Under the pieces are notes generated by a model. That model did no database searches. It saw only the letters and a program-made list of their open reading frames with translations, and was not told where the DNA came from. Below are positions 1-6,887 of a stretch of DNA of 64,000 nucleotides, in pieces (the stretch's first letter is position 1; every line of letters starts with the position of its first letter). Source of the DNA: an uncultured Sphaerochaeta sp. Its GTDB lineage: Bacteria > Spirochaetota > Spirochaetia > Sphaerochaetales > Sphaerochaetaceae. The position numbers and the translations under genes were made by a program. The stretch lies in contig NZ_OY781063.1 in NCBI RefSeq assembly GCF_963676285.1, forward strand, positions 3,038,001 to 3,102,000. Direction: 5' to 3'.

Positions 1-2
1 GT

Positions 3-446
3 ACCCATATGGACAGCCCTGCTCATCTGTTGAAGGATGGCAAAACACTCGATACCTATCCGCTCTCCAGGTTCTTTGCCACTGCCTATGTGATGGATTG
101 CAGGAGCCTTGAAATAATTGATCCAGAAGATATTCCTGAACTAGATCCTTCCTGTGATGCTGTTCTGTTCTGGACAGAAGGCAAGGTACAACTGAGTGTG
201 GCATCAGTGAACAATCTGCTTGCAAGGGGAATTCGCTTATTCGGGTTTGATACCCCAAACTGTGACCGCAGCGGAGATCTTTCATTTCCAGTCCATCATG
301 CTATCTTTGCTCAGGATGCCTTGATCATCGAGAACTTGGTTAAACTGGATATGGTAGTTTCCAAGGTGGTACAGCTTACCTGTCTCCCTCTCTCATTCAA
401 GAATGCAGACGGCGCTCCCACTCGGGTTATTGCCACGGTAAGGTAG
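3..446 (+). CDS. Cyclase / kynurenine formamidase-like metal hydrolase, 5'-truncated
   Basis: The reading frame is already open at the left edge, where the first complete codons give THMDSPAH, preceded by a partial codon compatible with Gly. This is the [G]TH-x-D-x-PxH metal-binding motif of the cyclase family (Pfam Cyclase, which includes bacterial kynurenine formamidase KynB). The internal ATG at position 9 lies inside the motif and is therefore not the true start; the N-terminal quarter to third of a roughly 210-residue protein is missing. The family hydrolyses amide or lactone-type bonds using Zn or Mn. The substrate here cannot be told, and no tryptophan-pathway gene is nearby. It lies about 80 nt upstream of the cytidylate kinase-like gene on the same strand. 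Confidence 0.75.
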   Translation, partial: THMDSPAHLLKDGKTLDTYPLSRFFATAYVMDCRSLEIIDPEDIPELDPSCDAVLFWTEGKVQLSVASVNNLLARGIRLFGFDTPNCDRSGDLSFPVHHAIFAQDALIIENLVKLDMVVSKVVQLTCLPLSFKNADGAPTRVIATVR

Positions 447-525
447 ATATTTCTCCATCCTGCACGTTGGGCACCTGCACACTCTCCATTGGTATGATAT
501 ACTCTACATAGTGGAGGGACCTCAT

Positions 526-1167
526 ATGAGTACAAACACCGTATTTACCATTGGACGACAGTTTGGAAGCGGCGGACGGCAAGTAGGGAAGAATCTGGCG
601 GAAAAACTGGGAATTCCCTTCTATGACAAAGAACTCATTGCGATTAGTGCACAGGACAGCGGCCTTAGTGAGGCGCTCTTCTCAAACGCTGATGAGAAAG
701 CGACCAGCAGTATCTTTTACTCTCTTGTAATGGGTAACTATCCTATGGCCAGTGGAGCCCTAGGTGTTACAGAGATGCCGCTGAATGACCAACTTTTCCT
801 TATCCAAAGCAAAACGATCAAGCGACTCGCATCAGAAGGGTCTTGTGTTATCGTGGGCAGGTGTGCTGATTACATTCTCAGGGAGATGGAGAATACCATC
901 AATATCTTCATCCATGCAGATTTGGAGAGTAGGGCAGAACGTGCAATTCGTGTATATGAGATTGAAGAGAAGAAGGCAGAAGATATATGTCTGAAAACAG
1001 ACAAGCAGAGGGCCAACTTCTACAACTACTACAGTGATCGGAAGTGGGGTATGTGCCGTACCTATGATCTGAGTCTTGACAGTGGAAAGCTTGGAATTGA
1101 TGGCTGTGTGGATCAGATCATCAACTACGAACAGCTTTGGCAGAAGAATAAAGGTAAGGCGATCTGA
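526..1167 (+). CDS. Cytidylate kinase-like family protein
   Basis: This 213-residue cytosolic protein belongs to the cytidylate kinase-like group (Cytidylate_kin2). The phosphate-binding loop is GSGGRQVGK at residues 14-22, followed by the family's typical PFYDKELI segment and a VIVGRCADY strand. It probably phosphorylates a nucleoside monophosphate, but this branch is not the canonical Cmk and its substrate is unproven. I chose ATG 526 because GGAGGGA lies 6 nt upstream; a GTG at 511 would place that ribosome binding site inside the gene. The stop overlaps the start of the next gene by one base (TGATG), so the two are probably co-translated. Confidence 0.8.
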   Translation: MSTNTVFTIGRQFGSGGRQVGKNLAEKLGIPFYDKELIAISAQDSGLSEALFSNADEKATSSIFYSLVMGNYPMASGALGVTEMPLNDQLFLIQSKTIKRLASEGSCVIVGRCADYILREMENTINIFIHADLESRAERAIRVYEIEEKKAEDICLKTDKQRANFYNYYSDRKWGMCRTYDLSLDSGKLGIDGCVDQIINYEQLWQKNKGKAI

Positions 1168-1556
1168 TGCTTGTTGATCTCTTGGACAATCTTGAATGGT
1201 ATCGTGCCCTGCATCCTGCGATGCAGGGTGTTATCACCATAATGGACCGAAGTCTTCCCTATGATGACAAGGCGGGAACCTATACGGTTGATGGTATTTC
1301 CTATCAGGTGATGGAGTATGAGAGCTCGGTAACAGGGGCGCTCGACGAAGCTAGTGGCAACCAGGTGCATATTCTCCTGGAAGGGGAAGAGATACTCAGT
1401 CTACAGCGTGAGGCATTGGTGGAGGTGGTGACTCAGTGTACCACTGGTCTGTTTGTCCTGCTTAGGAAGGGAGAGCGTTTCCGCCACAAGCAGAGTCGAA
1501 CTATGCAGAACAAGGTCAAGAAGGTGGTTTTTACCCTTCCTGATCCTGCTTCTTGA
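1167..1556 (+). CDS. YhcH/YjgK/YiaL (DUF386) family protein
   Basis: This 129-residue protein opens with the family's MLVDLLDNLEWY pattern and closes with VKKVVFTL, as in YhcH/EbgC/TabA cupin-fold proteins, which are usually about 150 residues and linked to sialic acid or sugar metabolism and biofilm control. It is shorter than usual. The conserved metal-site segment, usually like HxKYxDIQxVxxGEE, is here EASGNQVHILLEGEE, so the metal site may be altered. The start overlaps the upstream stop by one base. The 3' end overlaps the convergent GntR gene by 26 nt. Function is not known here; family assignment is moderately firm. Confidence 0.7.
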   Translation: MLVDLLDNLEWYRALHPAMQGVITIMDRSLPYDDKAGTYTVDGISYQVMEYESSVTGALDEASGNQVHILLEGEEILSLQREALVEVVTQCTTGLFVLLRKGERFRHKQSRTMQNKVKKVVFTLPDPAS

Positions 1557-2187
1557 ACTGATTGCGTTTTCTCCAGAGATGGGCGAGCATGAAACGCTCG
1601 CCTTTTATTGCGTCATGGCTCTTGATTGCTGCAACCAGCTTCCTGTGCTCTTCCTGGGTCTTTCTTAGTCCACGCTTATTCAATGTCTGGCTGAACAGCA
1701 AGGCAGCCTCCCCAAGATTCAATCGGCTGTAGGTGAGGGTGAGCAGGTCGTTTCTTGCAAGCGACACCAACTCAAAGTGGAACTGATAGTGCAGTTCGCT
1801 GAATTTCTGTATGTGGAAAGGTCCCTTTTCTTCTATCAAACCATCCATGGTATCAAGAATTTGCTCCAAGGCACTTGCATCGGCATGTTGCTCGCAAGCA
1901 GAGCGGATGGCAAGCGCTTCGAGGTATGCTCGTACCTCGGTCAGGTGCTGGTATTCCTGCATGGTCAGGTCCTTTACATAGGTCCCGCTATGGGCGATGG
2001 TAACCACAAACCCATCCTGGTCCAGGCGCTTTAATGCCTCTCTTACCGGAGTCCTGCTGCATGCAAATGTCGCCGCCAATGTGTTTTCAGAGAGTTTTGT
2101 GCCCCCAGGGAGTGTTCCACTTCGAATTTGGTCCCGTAGGGTATCATAGATATGATCAATCAATTGGCTGCTTATGGTTTCTGACAT
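1531..2187 (-). CDS. GntR family transcriptional regulator (FadR/FCD subfamily)
   Basis: The 218-residue protein has an N-terminal winged helix (DTLRDQIRSGTLPGGTKLSE, then SRTPVREALKRLDQDG at about residues 46-61) and a C-terminal helical FCD ligand-binding domain with its usual acidic and His residues (for example the ELHYQFHFEL segment). Such regulators bind DNA as dimers and usually sense an organic acid or sugar acid. A longer frame to 2253 exists but would run through the terminator of fkpA, so I prefer ATG 2187. No Shine-Dalgarno precedes it and a good -10 sits only 6 nt upstream, suggesting a leaderless mRNA. The target is unknown; the cyclase/kinase/YhcH genes are candidates. Confidence 0.85.
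   Translation of the reverse strand: MSETISSQLIDHIYDTLRDQIRSGTLPGGTKLSENTLAATFACSRTPVREALKRLDQDGFVVTIAHSGTYVKDLTMQEYQHLTEVRAYLEALAIRSACEQHADASALEQILDTMDGLIEEKGPFHIQKFSELHYQFHFELVSLARNDLLTLTYSRLNLGEAALLFSQTLNKRGLRKTQEEHRKLVAAIKSHDAIKGERFMLAHLWRKRNQFKKQDQEG
1582..1609 (+). terminator. Intrinsic terminator inside the antisense GntR gene
   Basis: GGCGAGC (1582-1588) pairs with GCTCGCC (1596-1602), followed by TTTTATT. It lies 26 nt past the YhcH-like stop and so terminates the plus-strand operon. It is embedded in the coding sequence of the convergent GntR gene. Confidence 0.75.
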
Positions 2188-2193
2188 GAAATC

Positions 2194-2222
2194 AGTATAT
2201 CCAAAGTAGGGTTGGATGCCTA
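2194..2222 (-). promoter_or_regulatory. Promoter of the GntR gene, predicted leaderless
   Basis: On the minus strand TAGGCA (2222-2217) and TATACT (2199-2194) are separated by 17 nt. Only 6 nt lie between the -10 and the ATG, so transcription would start at or next to the start codon. Confidence 0.5.
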
Positions 2223-2226
2223 GTAA

Positions 2227-2259
2227 CGAAAACGGGCCACGGATACGATCCATGGCCCG
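2227..2259 (-). terminator. Intrinsic terminator of fkpA
   Basis: On the minus strand CGGGCCA(T)GGAT pairs with ATCC(G)TGGCCCG around a CGT loop (2233-2259), followed by TTTTCGTT. It lies 22 nt after the FKBP stop codon. Confidence 0.8.
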
Positions 2260-2280
2260 GTATAATCAAGAAAGAGTTAC

Positions 2281-3534
2281 CTAGTTGTCGATACCGACGA
2301 GCTCAATGTCAAAGACAAGCAGTGCATTGGGGAGAATGGTATCAGTTCCTGCTTCACCATAGCCAAGGCTTGGGTGAATCCAGGTCCTTACTACACTTCC
2401 GGTGTTCATGGTAAGCAATGCTTCAGTGAACCCGTCGATCAATCCATCTACAGGGAAGTGAGCGGTCTCCCCTCGGTCATAGGAACTCTCGATGACAGTC
2501 CCGTCAACCATTTGGAGCTGGTAGTTTACCTCTACGGTATCACTCTTGGTGGGCTTCCTTCCTTCTGCAGCGGTCAATACCTGGTATTGCAGGCCACTAG
2601 CTGTGGTGATGACACCATCGTTTGACTTGTTCTGCTCCAGGAAAACCTCAGCTTCCTCAAGGTTGGTTACTGCAACTTCAGCAAGCCATGCATCGTATTC
2701 TTTTTCCAGTTCAGCCTGGTATTCGATGAAGGCAGTCTGCATTTCCGCCTCATTCATCAAAAGATGATTGCCGCATGCATAGTCCAAGGCTCCGCTTGCA
2801 TAGAGATCTCCATTGACATAGATGCCTTGGCCAGACATATTCAGTGCCAAGAGGTATCCATAGGTATAGCTGAAGGCGTCTGCAATTCCCTCTGGCTTGG
2901 TCAGTCCTCTTACATCATCAATACTGTCATAGGACTTACCATAATCGGTTTGGGCAAGACCGAGACTCCAGATCTCTGCCTGATACTGCTCAACATTGGC
3001 ATACAGCTCTTCAAGGGTGTAATATCCACTCATTGAATCGCTCTGGGAGTCCTTATATCCATCGAGGGCACCCTTTACATAGTATCCTGCATCGAAGAAC
3101 AGTCCCTGGTTTGCAAAAGACTGTATCAACATAAATCCATAGGTGTAGCTGAAACGGTCCTCAAGGCTCTCCAGTGCCGTCGCCTGGGCAGTGCTGATGT
3201 TGTAGGGAAGTACACCGGTAGCAACCAAGGGGTTGATGTAGCGGATATGTGAGGCAATGCCATTCTCTACCACTACCTCAAGGTAGTCACCTCGCGAAAG
3301 CGATGCAATGGGGTATGTTGACTCTGTCATATTGTTTGTCATGAAGACAAAGTCCACGTTTTCCAAGGTCCTGACAGTAAAAGCTCTCTGGCCTTGCTGG
3401 TCGAAAGCGGAAAGTACTCGCACAGTGACTGCATCGGGATGGGCTTCTTTTGCCCCAGCTGCAAAGAGTGCAGTGGAGATGAGCATCATCACCAACAAGG
3501 TCACAATCATTTTTGTTCGATTAGGTTTGTTCAT
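2281..3534 (-). CDS. Periplasmic FKBP-type peptidyl-prolyl isomerase with duplicated N-terminal domain
   Basis: This 417-residue exported protein begins with a Sec signal (basic MNKPNRTK, hydrophobic core ending LFAAGAKE). The C-terminal ~115 residues are an FKBP domain (TVEVNYQLQMVDGTVIESSYDRG, later SVVRTWIHPSLGYGEAG) that catalyses cis-trans isomerisation of prolyl bonds. Between them lie two FKBP_N-like helical units, each starting FSYTYG (near residues 125 and 222 of the mature start) and each followed by an acidic YQAE helix. The usual FkpA/Mip layout has one such dimerisation unit. ATG 3534 is chosen because AAAGGA lies 6 nt upstream; an ATG two codons earlier abuts the ribosome binding site. 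Confidence 0.85.
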   Translation of the reverse strand: MNKPNRTKMIVTLLVMMLISTALFAAGAKEAHPDAVTVRVLSAFDQQGQRAFTVRTLENVDFVFMTNNMTESTYPIASLSRGDYLEVVVENGIASHIRYINPLVATGVLPYNISTAQATALESLEDRFSYTYGFMLIQSFANQGLFFDAGYYVKGALDGYKDSQSDSMSGYYTLEELYANVEQYQAEIWSLGLAQTDYGKSYDSIDDVRGLTKPEGIADAFSYTYGYLLALNMSGQGIYVNGDLYASGALDYACGNHLLMNEAEMQTAFIEYQAELEKEYDAWLAEVAVTNLEEAEVFLEQNKSNDGVITTASGLQYQVLTAAEGRKPTKSDTVEVNYQLQMVDGTVIESSYDRGETAHFPVDGLIDGFTEALLTMNTGSVVRTWIHPSLGYGEAGTDTILPNALLVFDIELVGIDN

Positions 3535-3578
3535 AGTCATTCCTTTTTGTATGTTCGTTGCTTCTTGCAACTTACTCT

Positions 3579-3607
3579 AATGTACGTGCTCTTTAGAGAA
3601 ACGTCAA
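3579..3607 (-). promoter_or_regulatory. sigma-70-type promoter of fkpA
   Basis: On the minus strand TTGACG (3607-3602), a 17-nt spacer and TACATT (3584-3579). The spacer contains the small palindrome CTCTTTAGAG, and the 5' leader contains GTTGC-N5-GCAAC. Confidence 0.6.
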
Positions 3608-3758
3608 TGCAAGAAGATTTCCAACACCATGAAATACATACCATTAGCCCTTGTCATGGCGCTAGATATCCGTTTCGTGAAGTTTTATGTACTTGCATCT
3701 GATTGTCATCCCCAGCCTCTCATGATAGGGTAAGGATACTAATAAGAGAGGAGCTGTC

Positions 3759-4268
3759 ATGCCTACCATCATAAGAAAGAAACCCAATGAACAAGATATA
3801 CAGCTGTTGTATGAAACAGTCAGAATTGCCCACCAGGCGAAAGAGAGAGGAAATCATCCCTTTGGTGCCTTGTTGGCTGACAAGGATGGCAAGATCCTCC
3901 TTGAGCAGATGAACGATTACGAGGAAGGCGGTTCTGCAATGCACGCAGAGACCCTTCTGCTCTTTAAGGCCAGTAAACTGTACGACCCAGAGTTTCTTGC
4001 AACGTGCTCGCTCTATACCAATGCTGAGCCATGCGTTATGTGTACCGGAGCAATGTACTGGACCAATGTAAAAAGGCTGGTCTTTGGCATTACCGAGGAG
4101 AAACTCCTTGAGCTGACTGGAGCCGATGAGCAGAACCCCACGTTCAATCTTCCCAGCCATGAGGTTCTCGCCCATGGCCAGAAGGATATGGAAGTGGTAG
4201 GGCCTGCGGAGGACGAAGTCCTTATCAAGGCAATCGTGGAAGATCATCTCTCTTTCTGGGTGCATTGA
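3759..4268 (+). CDS. Nucleoside/nucleobase deaminase (CDA superfamily, guanine deaminase-like)
   Basis: The 169-residue cytosolic protein carries the zinc-deaminase signature: His62-Ala-Glu64 (HAE) and Pro-Cys92-x-x-Cys95 (PCVMC), with Glu64 as proton shuttle. Length and the C-terminal segment fit GuaD-type guanine deaminases or related purine/cytosine deaminases, more than TadA. It hydrolytically removes an exocyclic amine. AGAGGAG precedes the ATG. The stop overlaps the next start by one base (TGATG), and the operon goes on to an MtnA-like protein and a purine nucleoside phosphorylase, so a purine salvage role is likely. The exact substrate is open. Confidence 0.75.
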   Translation: MPTIIRKKPNEQDIQLLYETVRIAHQAKERGNHPFGALLADKDGKILLEQMNDYEEGGSAMHAETLLLFKASKLYDPEFLATCSLYTNAEPCVMCTGAMYWTNVKRLVFGITEEKLLELTGADEQNPTFNLPSHEVLAHGQKDMEVVGPAEDEVLIKAIVEDHLSFWVH

Positions 4269-5275
4269 TGATCACCCTTCCTTACCTCCTCAGAAGTGAG
4301 AATATCGCTCGAATCGAGGGAAAGCAACTCTTGATCGGAGATAGACGGGTCTACCCGTTTGAAAAACGCTTTGAACGTTGCTCCTCCATCCCTGAGATTG
4401 CCTCTGCCCTGAAGCGGATGGTCACCCAGGGAGGGGGGCCACTGGAGGTTGCCCTCACTGCGATGGTCTTTGTCGTAGAGCAGATGAAAGAAGGTTCAGT
4501 TGAGAAGGAGTTCAGAGAACTTGAAAGTGCAGCTGCAATGCTTATCGCTTCTCGTCCAACCAATACCACAATGAAACGGACCTTGCTTTCCCTTCTCGAT
4601 GAACTGCGAGGAGATCCTGGTTTCATCGATAGGGTAGCGCCTCTGGTGGAAGCCAGGAAAGAGGCTTTTGATAAGCTCTACCACCAACTTGGTAGAGCTG
4701 GAAGTTCTCTCATTCCTGATAAGGCCGGTGTACTGACCACTTGCTTTGCTGAGCATACCTTCCTGCTTTCCCTTGCATATGCAAAGGAGGAGGGAAAGGA
4801 AATCAGTGTATTTGTCCCTGAGACCAGACCGTATTTGCAGGGAAGTCGGCTTACCGCTCCCTCTCTCCAAGAGATTGGGATCGAGGTCAGTGTGATCACC
4901 GATGGGATGGGGGCAACGTTCCTTGGAACAGGAGATGCAAACCTCTACATGACCGCCGCTGACTTGGTCTGTATGAATGGGACTGTTGTGAACAAGGTGG
5001 GGACGCTGGGGAATGCCATTGCAGCAAAGCATTTCCAGGTTCCCTATTATGCCTTTTCCGTCTCCCCCGATCCTACGAAACAGGATACAAGCTGCATACA
5101 AATGGAGTGGCGCTCGGCCGAGGAGGTAACTCATTGCATGGGAAGCCCTACCTCCTCAGATGGAATGAAGGCACTCTACCCAGCCTTTGATATCATTTCT
5201 CCTGATCTGGTAACAGGGGTTGTTACGGGTAAGGGTGTACTTAAACCGGAAGAAATCAAGAGGAATTTTCAATGA
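4268..5275 (+). CDS. MtnA/eIF2B-alpha superfamily protein (methylthioribose-1-phosphate isomerase-like)
   Basis: This 335-residue protein has the MtnA fold signatures: PETRPYLQGSRLTA (about 184-197), DLVCMNGTVVNKVGT (about 232-246) and DLVTGVVTGKGVLKPEE near the end. MtnA isomerises 5-methylthioribose-1-phosphate to the ribulose form in methionine salvage. The catalytic Cys is present as Cys159 (LTTCF). The Asp of the NGD motif, which is catalytic in Bacillus MtnA (Asp240), is Thr239 here. It may therefore be a divergent isomerase acting on another sugar phosphate, or not an isomerase. ATG 4268 overlaps the deaminase stop. The downstream phosphorylase, overlapping by 4 nt, would supply ribose-1-phosphate-type products as substrate. 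Confidence 0.7.
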   Translation: MITLPYLLRSENIARIEGKQLLIGDRRVYPFEKRFERCSSIPEIASALKRMVTQGGGPLEVALTAMVFVVEQMKEGSVEKEFRELESAAAMLIASRPTNTTMKRTLLSLLDELRGDPGFIDRVAPLVEARKEAFDKLYHQLGRAGSSLIPDKAGVLTTCFAEHTFLLSLAYAKEEGKEISVFVPETRPYLQGSRLTAPSLQEIGIEVSVITDGMGATFLGTGDANLYMTAADLVCMNGTVVNKVGTLGNAIAAKHFQVPYYAFSVSPDPTKQDTSCIQMEWRSAEEVTHCMGSPTSSDGMKALYPAFDIISPDLVTGVVTGKGVLKPEEIKRNFQ

Positions 5276-5991
5276 AAGCAATTATTGGTGGCACCGGAGT
5301 CGATACCCTGGAAGGGATCGATTCACAGCGGAAGGTAGTGAATACTCCCTACGGAGATGTTGAGTTGTTTGTAGGACAGGGCAAGGATGCTTCCTTGGTC
5401 TTTCTTCCACGACATGGATCCGATCACTCAAACCCTCCTCACCTGATCAACTATCGTGCTAACATCAAGGCGCTTGAAATGCTTGGGGTAACCCATGCAA
5501 TTGGTATCTATGCAGTAGGTTCCATCACTGAGAAACTACCTCCAGGAAAGGTTGGTTTGGTCAGTGATTTTATTGACCTCTCCTCCGGGAGAGACCATAC
5601 CTTCTTCATAGGAGGGGCAAGCGGGGTGGTGCACACGTCCATGGATGAGGTTTTCGACACATCGTTGAGATCTCGTATCCTCAAGGAGGATGAGTCCCTC
5701 CTGGATGCAGGGGTATACATCTGCACCAATGGTCCGAGACTGGAAACCCCAGCTGAAATTCGTTATTTGCGCCATATCGGTGGCGATACGGTAGGGATGA
5801 CCTTGGCAACAGAGGTTTCCCTGCTACGTGAGGCAGGCATATCCACGCTCGCCCTTGCCTACAGCATCAACTGGGCAGCAGGGGTCGAGCATGGCCAGGT
5901 CACATTCATTACCGACAAGCAGATTGCCGCGTTGAAGGGTCGAATGACTGAACTCTGCTGTAACGTGCTTCAGTCAAGTTCCTCCAAGTGA
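5272..5991 (+). CDS. S-methyl-5'-thioinosine phosphorylase-like purine nucleoside phosphorylase
   Basis: This 239-residue enzyme belongs to the MTAP/PNP trimeric family: IIGGTG at the N-terminus (phosphate site), PRHG, NYRANIKAL and VGMTLATEVSLLREAGI. It cleaves a purine (thio)nucleoside with phosphate. The base-contact segment is SINWAAG with Asn200. MTA phosphorylases have Asp there, for 6-aminopurines, while 6-oxopurine enzymes and Pseudomonas methylthioinosine phosphorylase (NPAAG) have Asn. I infer a preference for methylthioinosine or inosine/guanosine. It overlaps the MtnA-like gene by 4 nt (ATGA). The 3' end overlaps convergent metA by 22 nt. Confidence 0.8.
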   Translation: MKAIIGGTGVDTLEGIDSQRKVVNTPYGDVELFVGQGKDASLVFLPRHGSDHSNPPHLINYRANIKALEMLGVTHAIGIYAVGSITEKLPPGKVGLVSDFIDLSSGRDHTFFIGGASGVVHTSMDEVFDTSLRSRILKEDESLLDAGVYICTNGPRLETPAEIRYLRHIGGDTVGMTLATEVSLLREAGISTLALAYSINWAAGVEHGQVTFITDKQIAALKGRMTELCCNVLQSSSSK

Positions 5992-6887
5992 TAGGGAGTG
6001 TTCTGGTAGACATGGTAGTTCAGCCAGTTGCTGAACAGTAGGTTAGCATGGCCTCTCCAGGTAACCTGAATTTCCCCTGAAGGATCATCTCCTTTTACGT
6101 AGTTGACCGGGAGCTGGGCATCGAGCCCTGCCTTTCGGTCTCTTGTATACTCATCTAGGAGTGTTCTCTCGTCATATTCACTATGCCCAGTGACATACAC
6201 CTGTCTTCCATTCTGGCTTGCCGCTAGGTAGACTCCTGCTTCCTCACTGGTTGCAAGTATCTGGATATCATTATGTTTTACCAGGCTCTCCTCATCGAGC
6301 CTGGTATGCCTGGAATGGGGTGCCCAGAATTGGTCATCAAAGCCACGAACCAGTGGATGATTCCTTTCCTGTACCGTATGACGGTAGATACCTGAGAGTT
6401 TCTGGCCCAACACCTGTTTTCCGATACCATAGTAGTGGTAGAGGGCTGCTTGAGCAGCCCAACACACGAACAATGAGGCAAACACATGCTTGTCGGCCCA
6501 GCGGAGGATTGTCTCCAGCTCCTGCCAGTAGGCGACTTCCTCGAATGCAAGAGTCTCTACAGGGCTCCCTGTGATGATGAGAGCATCGAAGTGCTCCTCC
6601 TTCACATGCTCAAAGGTCTGATAGAAGGCCTTCAGGTAGGAAGAAGGGGTATGTTTGCTTTTATAGCTCGCTGTGGTGAGGAAGGTAATCTCCACCTGCA
6701 GGGCGGTATTGCCGAGAAGACGGAGAAATTGCTCCTCTGTCCTCATCTTATTGGGCATAAGGTTGAGGATGGCGACCTTGAGTGGGCGGATATCCTGGTG
6801 TATGGCCCTCTCAGCGGTCATGAAAAAGATATTTTCCTGTTTGAGGACCTCAGCGGCAGGGAGGTCTTTTGGGATGGTCACTGGCAT
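5970..6887 (-). CDS. metA: Homoserine O-acetyltransferase (MetA fold)
   Basis: The 305-residue enzyme acylates L-homoserine, the first committed step of methionine synthesis. The catalytic triad is visible: Cys142 (LFVCWAAQ), His235 and Glu237 (GHSEYD). The acyl-CoA selector is Glu111 (SPVETL), where succinyl-CoA enzymes have Gly, so acetyl-CoA is predicted. That fits the neighbouring O-acetylhomoserine sulfhydrylase, whose 3' end overlaps this gene's start by 10 nt. The two form the metY-metA operon, read from a promoter near 8440. Substrate specificity is inferred from established MetA residue rules, not tested. Confidence 0.9.
   Translation of the reverse strand: MPVTIPKDLPAAEVLKQENIFFMTAERAIHQDIRPLKVAILNLMPNKMRTEEQFLRLLGNTALQVEITFLTTASYKSKHTPSSYLKAFYQTFEHVKEEHFDALIITGSPVETLAFEEVAYWQELETILRWADKHVFASLFVCWAAQAALYHYYGIGKQVLGQKLSGIYRHTVQERNHPLVRGFDDQFWAPHSRHTRLDEESLVKHNDIQILATSEEAGVYLAASQNGRQVYVTGHSEYDERTLLDEYTRDRKAGLDAQLPVNYVKGDDPSGEIQVTWRGHANLLFSNWLNYHVYQNTPYHLEELD

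Noticed and set aside
311..535. Minus-strand frame across the cyclase gene end
   Set aside because: It covers the promoter and ribosome binding site of the kinase-like gene and is a shadow of the cyclase frame.
2188..2253. N-terminal extension of the GntR regulator
   Set aside because: The extra codons run through the fkpA terminator and have no ribosome binding site; the winged-helix family begins near the shorter start.
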